This document shows, in pieces, positions 1-5,765 of a DNA stretch of 6,906 nt (the first letter of the stretch is position 1; each line of letters begins with the position of its first letter). A model generated the notes under the pieces. The model saw nothing but the letters and a program-made list of their open reading frames with translations, was not told where the DNA came from and did not search any database. This stretch comes from Acidobacteriota bacterium (GTDB lineage Bacteria; Acidobacteriota; UBA6911): NCBI GenBank assembly GCA_023265215.1, contig JAHFUH010000296.1, positions 1-6,906 of the forward strand, in the 5' to 3' direction. The translations under genes were made by a program, and so were the position numbers.

Positions 1-522
1 GACTGACCTGGCGTACTGGGAACTTCCAAAGCCACCGGACCCAGACCCGATAGAAATTCCGACGCCTCCTCCGAATCCTCCGCCGCTGCCCCCACTGCGC
101 CCACCGGCCCCGCCAGAGCCCGGTTCAGGTCGGGTTGGAATTACATTGGACTCTGCAGTCGCCTTGGCCGCTTCTTTGATTTCCTTCTCGGTCAGCTTCT
201 GTTTCTTAGCTTGTTTTTCCGGCAATGGAATGGCTTTTGATTTTTCAACCGGCGGTTCCTTTTCAACAAGCGCGGGAGGTTGTGGAGCAATCGAAGGTTT
301 TAGCATTCCGGCCCCACCGGACAGCTCGTCAACCATGCCAACCGAATAGGAATCCTCGCCGCTTCCTCCACCGGGCCCGGTTCCGATCCTAATGACGGAT
401 TTGGGAAAAAGATATCCTCCGAAAATCACCAGGAGAAGGATGGCTGCGTGAATGACAATCGAACAGACAAAAGTCAACCCATATTTTTCCTCCTTTCGGC
501 GATTTCCTGAGAGAACGGTCAT
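1..522 (-). CDS. TonB/TolA-like energy transducer, C-terminus cut off by window edge
   Basis: Probable periplasm-spanning energy transducer working with the TolQ/TolR motor encoded just upstream. The 174 visible residues start at ATG 522-520, with AGGA five bases upstream. In order: a short basic cytoplasmic segment (1-16), one membrane helix (about 17-37), a short Gly-rich stretch (47-55), a Pro/Glu/Lys-rich spacer (about 75-135), and a very Gly/Ser-rich linker (135-168). The helix carries S21 and H25 in the S-x-x-x-H pattern that TonB and TolA use to engage ExbB/ExbD or TolQ/TolR. The last residues (QYARSV) look like the beginning of a TonB C-terminal domain, but that domain lies outside the window, so TonB and TolA cannot be separated and no symbol is given. 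It is third in the operon, 70 nt after tolR. An alternative start at TTG 477-475 (L16) is less likely because it removes the cytoplasmic tail. Confidence 0.82.
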   Translation of the reverse strand, partial: MTVLSGNRRKEEKYGLTFVCSIVIHAAILLLVIFGGYLFPKSVIRIGTGPGGGSGEDSYSVGMVDELSGGAGMLKPSIAPQPPALVEKEPPVEKSKAIPLPEKQAKKQKLTEKEIKEAAKATAESNVIPTRPEPGSGGAGGRSGGSGGGFGGGVGISIGSGSGGFGSSQYARSV

Positions 523-550
523 GGCTTTCCTGCTTCACCCTTGCATTTCG

Positions 551-589
551 GGTTTCCCGGTTGGTATGCAACGGAAAACACGGGAAACC
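551..589 (-). repeat. Intercistronic inverted repeat (hairpin) between tolR and the tonB-like gene
   Basis: GGTTTCCCG (551-559) and CGGGAAACC (581-589) are perfect 9-bp inverted copies. The arms can be extended inward by GTTG (560-563) with CAAC (569-572), leaving an 8-nt bulge (573-580) and a 5-nt loop. The structure would fold in the operon mRNA just after the tolR stop and 30 nt before the next ATG. No U-run follows on the minus strand, so it is not a typical intrinsic terminator; mRNA stability or translational control of the third gene is possible. Confidence 0.6.
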
Positions 590-592
590 TTT

Positions 593-1015
593 TCAGCGCT
601 TTTGAGATTCCGTCATCGGTTTAGTAATCAGCTTAATCTCCGTAAAGCCGGCGCCGCGGATTTTGTCCATCACGGAAACGATGGAATTCCATTTAACGTC
701 TTTATCGATTCTCAAAAATATTGAGTCTTTGGGGCCTTTGGCATCTTTTCTTAAACGCTCGGGCAATTTGTCCCAGTTTATGGTTTCCGAATTGTAGTAA
801 AGCCCCTCGCGGCTTATAGAGACGATAATTCGCTCCTCCTGGCTGATTTGCTTTACGTTCCTTGTCTCGGGCAATTCGACATCAATCCCGGTTTGCAGCA
901 TTGGCGCCGTCACCATAAATATGATGAGAAGCACAAGCATGACGTCCACAAGGGGCGTGACATTGATCTCTGATAATGAAGTGGCTGTGCGCCCCTGAGG
1001 TGTTGTAAAGGCCAT
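593..1015 (-). CDS. tolR: TolR/ExbD-family proton-channel subunit
   Basis: Inner-membrane stator protein of a proton-motive-force driven complex; it pairs with TolQ and passes energy to a TolA/TonB transducer. The 140-residue product is the usual TolR/ExbD length (about 140). It has a short N-terminal cytoplasmic tail with the family motif INVTPLVDVMLVLLIIF (17-33), a single membrane helix (about 22-40) and a periplasmic domain (45-140). D24 in the helix matches the essential proton-carrying Asp of the family. The text after the helix (TAPMLQTGIDVELPET) and the late segment ending ITKP resemble TolR more than ExbD, which is the reason for the symbol. The ATG overlaps the tolQ stop codon (TAATG), with GGAG nine bases upstream inside tolQ, so the two are probably translationally coupled. 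An ExbD role cannot be excluded from sequence alone. Confidence 0.9.
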   Translation of the reverse strand: MAFTTPQGRTATSLSEINVTPLVDVMLVLLIIFMVTAPMLQTGIDVELPETRNVKQISQEERIIVSISREGLYYNSETINWDKLPERLRKDAKGPKDSIFLRIDKDVKWNSIVSVMDKIRGAGFTEIKLITKPMTESQKR

Positions 1016-1749
1016 TAGCTAAAACTCCGTTCCACCAGATTTAAAAACTCTGATGTGAAATCGTCCAATTCCGCCGCAATAATTTTAATCCTGTTGAGAA
1101 ACTGATTGTAGGCGATTACCGCAGGAATTGCGGCAAATAGACCGGCAGCGGTCGCGATAAGCGCATCGGCGATTCCAGGCGCAACCGCCTGGATTGAGGC
1201 CGTTTTCTCCAAGCCCAGCCCTTCAAAGGCGCTGATGATGCCGACGACGGTGCCCAAAAGCCCTATGAATGGAGTCACCGCCCCTGTGGTTGCCAGCCAG
1301 CTCATGCTTTTCTCAAGCGCCGAAAGCTCGGCTGCCGAGGATCTTTGCAATACACGCTCGATGCCCACAATATTTCGATCGCCGAGCACTGGCCGGTCCG
1401 GATTATGAGCGCTAAGAGCCTGAATCTGTGCATTCAATTCCCCATAACCTGCGCTGAAAACACCAGACAAAGGGGCACCACGGTAATGCTCGCACGCGGA
1501 GCCGACTTCGCTAAGCCGGGCAGTCTTCCTGAAAAATGCAAGGAATTCCTGATTCTTGTGACTGATATGTCGAAAAGTCAGCCACTTGCGCAAAATTATC
1601 GTCCAAGAAAGAAGAGAAAACACGAGAAGCAAAATCAGAATGGTTAGAGCGAACCCGCTGGTTTTAGCAAGCAGGCCAAATAAAGAGCTCCCAAATGGAG
1701 CCGAAGGAGTTTCAGTCTGAAACAGCAGTATTGTGATAGGAATTAGAAT
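1015..1749 (-). CDS. tolQ: TolQ/ExbB-family proton-channel protein with apparent AUU start
   Basis: Polytopic inner-membrane subunit that forms the proton channel with TolR and energises the TonB/TolA-like protein. With the proposed start the product is 244 residues, close to E. coli TolQ (230) and ExbB (244). Three membrane segments are visible: about 33-53 (ending SLLSWTIIL), 151-175 and 194-217. The segment SPYIGLFGTVWGI of TolQ is matched by TPFIGLLGTVVGI, with channel Thr near 167, and APGIADALIATAAGLFAAIPAVIAYN is nearly identical to TolQ, with Thr near 200. The frame opens after a TAG at 1764-1762 and has no ATG, GTG or TTG until TTG 1632, which lies inside the first membrane helix and so cannot be the natural start. 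ATT at 1749-1747 sits 8 nt after AGGAGG and gives a normal N-terminus. Either it is an AUU start or the base call is wrong. Family assignment is firm; the exact start is not. Confidence 0.88.
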   Translation of the reverse strand: MLIPITILLFQTETPSAPFGSSLFGLLAKTSGFALTILILLLVFSLLSWTIILRKWLTFRHISHKNQEFLAFFRKTARLSEVGSACEHYRGAPLSGVFSAGYGELNAQIQALSAHNPDRPVLGDRNIVGIERVLQRSSAAELSALEKSMSWLATTGAVTPFIGLLGTVVGIISAFEGLGLEKTASIQAVAPGIADALIATAAGLFAAIPAVIAYNQFLNRIKIIAAELDDFTSEFLNLVERSFS

Positions 1750-1755
1750 TTCTTT

Positions 1756-1763
1756 TCCCTCCT
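1756..1763 (-). promoter_or_regulatory. Strong Shine-Dalgarno AGGAGGGA deciding the tolQ start
   Basis: On the minus strand the sequence reads AGGAGGGA, a perfect match to the anti-Shine-Dalgarno core. From the last G of AGGAGG there are 8 nt to ATT 1749-1747, the ideal distance for initiation. No ATG, GTG or TTG in the tolQ frame lies downstream of it before codon 40. The site therefore supports initiation at AUU. Confidence 0.7.
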
Positions 1764-1785
1764 AAAAGATATCAGCTAAAGTGCA

Positions 1786-1814
1786 GAAATAACACAGCTT
1801 ACAGGCAAAGTCAA
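1786..1814 (-). promoter_or_regulatory. Putative sigma70 promoter of the tolQ–tolR–tonB-like operon
   Basis: On the minus strand a -35 TTGACT (1814-1809, five of six matches to TTGACA) is followed after exactly 17 nt by TATTTC (1791-1786, three of six), preceded by TGT as in an extended -10. Transcription would begin near 1779, giving a leader of about 30 nt that contains the strong Shine-Dalgarno. The weak -10 makes this a reasonable but unproven prediction. Confidence 0.45.
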
Positions 1815-1823
1815 TCCAACGCC

Positions 1824-1860
1824 GCGGATTTCCTGATTTCTGAGCACTTTTTGAATCCGC
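1824..1860. repeat. 7-bp inverted repeat in the tolQ/recN divergent region
   Basis: GCGGATT (1824-1830) and AATCCGC (1854-1860) are perfect inverted copies separated by 23 nt. They lie between the predicted divergent promoters, upstream of both genes. No T-run follows on either strand that would make it an intrinsic terminator. It could be a split operator or chance. Confidence 0.4.
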
Positions 1861-1894
1861 AGGATCTGTGACATTTTTATTTCGACGCAAAAAT

Positions 1895-1902
1895 GCTAGA
1901 CT
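1895..1902 (+). promoter_or_regulatory. Extended -10-like element upstream of recN
   Basis: TGCTAGACT (1894-1902) fits an extended -10 (TGn plus TAGACT, four of six matches to TATAAT). No good -35 lies 16-18 nt upstream; GTGACA at 1868-1873 is a good hexamer but 23 nt away. The predicted start near 1909 gives a leader of about 33 nt to the chosen recN ATG. I see no E. coli-type LexA box (CTG-N10-CAG) here, so SOS control is not supported. Confidence 0.35.
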
Positions 1903-1941
1903 CAAATTTGCTCGTCATCCATGTATCTCCAGGGATTTACG

Positions 1942-3639
1942 ATGCTTCAGTTGTTAAGGATCAAAAATTTCGCGCTAATCCGGGAAATCGAGATAGAGTT
2001 CGGACAAGGATTGAATCTACTGACCGGCGAAACCGGTTCGGGCAAATCAATCCTGGTTGACGCCCTTGGACTGCTTCTCGGTAACAGATCCAGCCAGGAG
2101 CTGATTCGCTCCGATTGCGATTCAGCTATTGTTGAGGGTGTGTTTGAATTGGAAACGGATTCACCGGCGCGTCGGGTGCTCGCGGATGCCGGATGCGAGC
2201 CCGATGAAAACCCGCTTATCATTCGACGTGAAATCACTTCGGCCGGACGCAACCGAATCCTTGTCAACAACCACTTGGCCACTTTGTCATTGCTGAAATC
2301 CCTGGGCGAAGAACTGGCGGATATTCATGGGCAGCAGGACCAGCGATCACTTCTTGATCTGGCGACTCATTTGGCGTGGCTGGATTGTTTTGGCAGGAAT
2401 GGAATGCATCTTCGAGATGTGCAGGAATGTCACAGAAATTTGAAGCAACTGGCCGGAAAGCTCGAGTCTTTGGAGACAGATGAGAAACAACGCCTTCAGC
2501 GCATTGATATTCTCCAATTCCAAATTGAGGAAATCCGCCATGTCAATCCGCAGCCTGGCGAAAGGGAAGCGCTGGAACAGGAAAAAAATCTGCTATCGAA
2601 CTACGAGAAGATCCTGGCTTTGGCTACCGAAACCTATTCGGTAGCTTATGACAATGAAATGTCTATTTCACGCCAGGCAATACACCTGGAGCGAATTCTT
2701 GAGGATCTGGAACGTTTTGATAAAACCTGGATCGTCCATAAAGAGGCTCTTCGGGAAAGCCGGTATAAACTGGAGGATCTGGCCTACACGGCTCGAGATT
2801 TCGCGGCGCGCAGTGAGTTCAGCCCGGAGCGGCTGGAGCAGGTACATCAAAGGCTTTATGCGCTGGAACGCTTAACCCCAAAATATGGATCTTATATCCC
2901 CGATGTTTTGGAGCACCTGGATGCATGCCTCAAAGAACTGGACGGACTGTTTGCACACGCTGATTCCGGTGCAAAGCTTTCTGAACAATTCGACCATGAA
3001 TTCAAGCGATATCGCGAGCGTTCTAGCGTTCTGTCCGATAAACGTAAAGCGGATGCCGGCCGCCTGGAGAGTGAAATCCGAAAGGAGTTCGCGGCCCTGG
3101 CAATGGAACGTATGGAGATGCAGGTTCGCTTCAACAGCTGGGATGAAAGTCAGACCAGGGGACGTCTTCCGGCTTTTTGTGGACTCCATGGCATCGACAA
3201 TGTAGAGTTTTTAATAGCCCCGAACACGGGCGAGGAAATGATGCCGCTCGCGAAAATTGCATCAGGTGGTGAGCTTTCCCGTTTGATGCTGTCAATCAGA
3301 TCTTTGTGTCGGAATGAAGAAGCGGGAAAGACGTTGGTATTTGACGAGGTCGATGCAGGGATTGGAGGCCGGGTTGCCGAAGCGGTTGGAAGGAGATTGC
3401 GGGGCATCTCAAAAAACAACCAGGTGCTTTGTGTAACACATTTGCCCCAAATTGCCTCATTTGCATCCGAGCACTTCAATGTGCGAAAGGAAATCCTGGG
3501 CGACCGGACAGAAACGATTGTGAAACGTCTTGATAAAAAAGAGCGGATTGAAGAGCTTGCTAGAATGCTGGGAGGGGAAACCATAACCAAGACTACCCAG
3601 CGCCACGCGATGGAAATGCTTGAATACTCACAGCTTTAG
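1942..3639 (+). CDS. recN: DNA repair protein RecN (SMC-like ATPase)
   Basis: RecN is a cytoplasmic SMC-like ATPase that acts early in double-strand break repair, holding DNA ends for RecA. The 565-residue product compares with 553 in E. coli. Walker A is GETGSGKS at 29-36, the ABC signature SGGEL at 441-445, Walker B LVFDE at 465-469 followed by VDAGIGG, and the H-loop His at 500 in VTHLPQ. Between them (about 150-370) is a charged heptad-like region rich in Glu, Leu and Arg, as expected for the short antiparallel coiled coil of RecN. I chose ATG 1942 because the sequence from there (MLQLLRIKNFALIREIEI) aligns with the RecN N-terminus and AGGGA lies six bases upstream. An in-frame ATG at 1921 would add seven residues and has no ribosome site. 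It is probably the first gene of an operon with miaB, 18 nt downstream. Confidence 0.96.
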   Translation: MLQLLRIKNFALIREIEIEFGQGLNLLTGETGSGKSILVDALGLLLGNRSSQELIRSDCDSAIVEGVFELETDSPARRVLADAGCEPDENPLIIRREITSAGRNRILVNNHLATLSLLKSLGEELADIHGQQDQRSLLDLATHLAWLDCFGRNGMHLRDVQECHRNLKQLAGKLESLETDEKQRLQRIDILQFQIEEIRHVNPQPGEREALEQEKNLLSNYEKILALATETYSVAYDNEMSISRQAIHLERILEDLERFDKTWIVHKEALRESRYKLEDLAYTARDFAARSEFSPERLEQVHQRLYALERLTPKYGSYIPDVLEHLDACLKELDGLFAHADSGAKLSEQFDHEFKRYRERSSVLSDKRKADAGRLESEIRKEFAALAMERMEMQVRFNSWDESQTRGRLPAFCGLHGIDNVEFLIAPNTGEEMMPLAKIASGGELSRLMLSIRSLCRNEEAGKTLVFDEVDAGIGGRVAEAVGRRLRGISKNNQVLCVTHLPQIASFASEHFNVRKEILGDRTETIVKRLDKKERIEELARMLGGETITKTTQRHAMEMLEYSQL

Positions 3640-3657
3640 AGAAAAATAATTCAATAA

Positions 3658-4977
3658 ATGCCAAAGAAATATTTCATCGAAACTTTTGGTTGTCAGATGA
3701 ATGATCTGGATTCAGAAAAGATAGCAGGAAATTTGCTCCATAATGGCATGGCTCCCGCTGATGGTCCGGAACAGGCGGATATCATCGTATTGAATACATG
3801 CAGCGTGCGCGATAAAGCAGTTCAGAAAGTATATACGCGGCTGGGGGAACTCAAACAACTCGCTTCACGGCGAAAGGATTTGGTTGTCGCGGTGGTGGGA
3901 TGCATGGCTCAGCTCGAAGGAGAAAAAATTCTCAAACGGGCTCCTTATGTGAATGTTCTCGCAGGCCCGCAGAAGGGCGCCGTTATGAGCGACCTGATTG
4001 AGCAAGGCAGGCGCGAGCATCCCGCCATCGGCCTGAGATCGGACGAGATTCCTGAATCGCTCGAGACCCAATACATTCTGCGCCAGAATCCCTGGAGAGC
4101 AAGCGTTACAATCAGCGAGGGGTGCAACCGGAATTGCAGTTTTTGCATAGTGCCAATAACGCGAGGACAAGAAAGAACTCGCAAAAGCACCGATATCCTC
4201 CGGGAAATAAAAGATTTGGCTTCCAAAGGCTACATAGAGATTTTTCTGCTTGGCCAGACAGTCAACTCCTACATGGATCGCGTCGAACAGGTCAGTTTCG
4301 CAGGGCTGTTGAGGCGAATAGCTGCTATCCAGGGCATTAAGAGAATCCGATTCACATCTCCTCACCCAAATGATTTTACCGATGAGCTCCTGGAGGCTAT
4401 GGTTGTTTGCCCGCAGATATGCAACCAAATCCATTTGCCCGTCCAAAGCGGTTCGACCAGGATTCTCAGGGCTATGCGCAGAGGATATTCGCTGGAAAGC
4501 TACCTTAAGATAATTAGTAAAATTCAGAGTGCCAGTCGATCTATCGCGATCTCTACGGACATTATTGTCGGATTTCCAAGTGAAACCGAGGAGGACTTTC
4601 AGGATACTCTCAGCCTCCTGGATGAGGTACAATACGATAGCGTATTTTCCTTCAAGTACTCACCGCGGCCATACACTGCGGCGTTCAACTTACTGGACGA
4701 TGTTTCCGATGAGGAAAAGAAGGGGAGACTTGAAATCGTGCAGAAACGGCAAAAAATGATACAAATCCGCAAGAACTCAACGTATCTTGGTCTTAGGTTA
4801 GAAGTTCTTGTGGAAGACAAAGCACGCAGTCGCGTCAGCCTTGCCGGCAGAACAAGCGACAATAAAATAGTAAATTTTGACGGGCCCGAAAAACTTATAG
4901 GGCAGATCATTCAGGTGGAGATTGCCGGTTTCAGCCCAAACAGCCTAAAGGGCATTTGGATTGATTCGAGCGTCTAA
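3658..4977 (+). CDS. miaB: tRNA-2-methylthio-N6-dimethylallyladenosine synthase MiaB
   Basis: Radical-SAM methylthiotransferase that adds a methylthio group to C2 of N6-isopentenyladenosine at tRNA position 37, using two [4Fe-4S] clusters. The 439 residues have the full family layout: N-terminal UPF0004/MTTase domain (about 4-120) with cluster cysteines C12 (in ETFGCQMN), C48 (in NTCSVRDKA) and C82 (in VGCMAQ); radical-SAM domain with C156, C160 and C163 in the CxxxCxxC pattern (GCNRNCSFC); and a C-terminal TRAM tRNA-binding domain (about 376-437). The ETFGCQMN and SFCIVPxxRG motifs are those of MiaB rather than RimO or MtaB. In the segment YSPRPYTAA a Tyr replaces the Gly usual in MiaB (RPGT). 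The start lies 18 nt after the recN stop with only a weak, A-rich ribosome site (GAGA far upstream), so translation may depend on read-over from recN. Confidence 0.96.
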   Translation: MPKKYFIETFGCQMNDLDSEKIAGNLLHNGMAPADGPEQADIIVLNTCSVRDKAVQKVYTRLGELKQLASRRKDLVVAVVGCMAQLEGEKILKRAPYVNVLAGPQKGAVMSDLIEQGRREHPAIGLRSDEIPESLETQYILRQNPWRASVTISEGCNRNCSFCIVPITRGQERTRKSTDILREIKDLASKGYIEIFLLGQTVNSYMDRVEQVSFAGLLRRIAAIQGIKRIRFTSPHPNDFTDELLEAMVVCPQICNQIHLPVQSGSTRILRAMRRGYSLESYLKIISKIQSASRSIAISTDIIVGFPSETEEDFQDTLSLLDEVQYDSVFSFKYSPRPYTAAFNLLDDVSDEEKKGRLEIVQKRQKMIQIRKNSTYLGLRLEVLVEDKARSRVSLAGRTSDNKIVNFDGPEKLIGQIIQVEIAGFSPNSLKGIWIDSSV

Positions 4978-5027
4978 ATCGGACGCGGATAGGGCGCTTT
5001 GAAATTGCCCATCAAATAACCTCGGCC

Positions 5028-5032
5028 GGAGG
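5028..5032 (+). promoter_or_regulatory. Ribosome binding site of the bifunctional nuclease gene
   Basis: GGAGG lies four bases before ATG 5037, fixing the start of the downstream gene. It is the clearest ribosome site on the plus strand of the window, in contrast to the weak one of miaB. Confidence 0.7.
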
Positions 5033-5036
5033 AAAC

Positions 5037-5534
5037 ATGAAGGAAATTGAATTCAAAATAAAAGGTCTGATGATGGATCCGCTCACTAATTCGCCGATCG
5101 TTGTTTTGCAGGAGGCATCGAGCGATACCTTGCTTCCAATCTGGGTTGGAATTTTTGAGGCGAATGCAATTGCTTTGCAGATTGAAAAAGTTGACACGCC
5201 CCGTCCAATGACTCATGACTTGATCAAGGGTCTTTTGAACCACCTGAACGTAAAAGTTACGAAAATTGTTGTAACAGAACTCAAAGACAATACTTTTTAT
5301 GCGTTGATATTTTTAAATGCGGACGGGAAGACCGTGACGATTGATTCACGTCCATCCGACGCCATTGCGCTTGCGTTGCGAACGGATTCGCCGATCTACG
5401 TGACAGACGATGTGCTTTCCAAATCATCAAGCGCCACTTCGACGACATTGTCGGCTGAACGCAGTTCGCCGGAGGATATTAAGAAATGGCTGGAAAATCT
5501 CAATCCCGAAGATCTCGGCAAATATAAGATGTAA
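5037..5534 (+). CDS. Bifunctional nuclease family protein (BFN/DUF151)
   Basis: A cytoplasmic protein of the BFN (DUF151) family. Plant members have reported DNase and RNase activity; the bacterial role is poorly known. The 165 residues carry the family's conserved blocks: LPIWVGIFEANAIAL (33-47), RPMTHDL (56-62) and IDSRPSDAIALALR (102-115). After the domain there is a Ser/Thr-rich linker (about 128-144) and a short C-terminal helix-like tail (SPEDIKKWLENLNPEDL, 144-160) common in bacterial members. The start is well supported by GGAGG. It lies 59 nt after miaB on the same strand with no terminator between, so it is likely the last gene of the recN–miaB operon. Nuclease activity in this organism is inferred from the family name only. 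Confidence 0.92.
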   Translation: MKEIEFKIKGLMMDPLTNSPIVVLQEASSDTLLPIWVGIFEANAIALQIEKVDTPRPMTHDLIKGLLNHLNVKVTKIVVTELKDNTFYALIFLNADGKTVTIDSRPSDAIALALRTDSPIYVTDDVLSKSSSATSTTLSAERSSPEDIKKWLENLNPEDLGKYKM

Positions 5535-5582
5535 ATACTGCTTTGCATCCAGGCTGCGAACCTCTCAAATTGCGCCAAAGGA

Positions 5583-5620
5583 GTTGCGAATAATGGGGTT
5601 CGCGGTATTTTTTATTATTT
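5583..5620 (+). terminator. Probable intrinsic terminator after the BFN gene
   Basis: GCGAA (5586-5590) pairs with TTCGC (5599-5603) around an 8-nt loop, and three further G·U pairs can extend the stem outward (5583-5585 with 5604-5606). A T-rich run ATTTTTTATTATTT (5607-5620) follows directly. It is about 50 nt after the BFN stop, the expected place for the end of the recN–miaB–BFN transcript. The stem is short and wobble-rich, so efficiency is uncertain. Confidence 0.5.
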
Positions 5621-5632
5621 CCATTAGTTTAC

Positions 5633-5646
5633 ATAAGATATCTTAT
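5633..5646. repeat. Perfect 14-bp palindrome
   Basis: ATAAGATATCTTAT is identical on both strands with no spacer. It lies after the putative terminator and 120 nt before the LptF-type ATG. Such a site may bind a dimeric regulator, but it is AT-rich and not close to the predicted promoter, so its role is unknown. Confidence 0.45.
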
Positions 5647-5747
5647 CAGAAGTTGTATTGACGCGCCGCCTGAACCAATTCCGCCCCTTTTTGCAGGCAG
5701 ATGGCTCCTTATCCCCAGCTCCATTTGTGTCTTTTCTTGCCGGTCTG

Positions 5748-5756
5748 TGCTAGTCT
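5748..5756 (+). promoter_or_regulatory. Extended -10-like element just before the LptF-type gene
   Basis: TGCTAGTCT differs by one base from the TGCTAGACT element upstream of recN. As an extended -10 (TGC + TAGTCT) it would place transcription start near 5763, three bases before ATG 5766, giving an almost leaderless mRNA. There is no convincing -35 at 16-18 nt; TTGTGT at 5725-5730 is 20 nt away. The TAG in the element is also the in-frame stop that bounds the reading frame. Confidence 0.35.
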
Positions 5757-5765
5757 TCCCCTGTC

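Noticed and set aside
146..349. Plus-strand 67-codon frame opposite the tonB-like gene
   Set aside because: Low-complexity Ser/Gly/Pro product that mirrors the Gly/Pro-rich spacer of the gene on the other strand.
409..416. AAGATATC seen at 409, 1766 and 5635 as a possible dispersed regulatory motif
   Set aside because: One copy is inside a coding region, only the 5635 copy is a long palindrome, and GATATC also occurs within miaB; the recurrence is within chance.
1015..1632. TTG 1632 as the tolQ start
   Set aside because: It would remove half of the first membrane helix and all N-terminal residues, and has no Shine-Dalgarno at a suitable distance.
1345..1647. Plus-strand 100-codon frame opposite tolQ
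   Set aside because: Antisense to a conserved gene, no recognisable protein, no ribosome site.
1861..1920. SOS (LexA) box upstream of recN
   Set aside because: No CTG-N10-CAG or GAAC-N4-GTTC pattern is present; a lineage-specific LexA site could not be recognised from sequence alone.
1921..1941. ATG 1921 as the recN start
   Set aside because: The seven extra residues do not match the RecN N-terminus, and the good AGGGA site is placed for ATG 1942.
3865..4632. Long (255-codon) open frame on the minus strand within miaB
   Set aside because: It is fully antisense to a clear miaB, shows no recognisable domain and has no convincing ribosome site; it is a shadow of miaB codon use.
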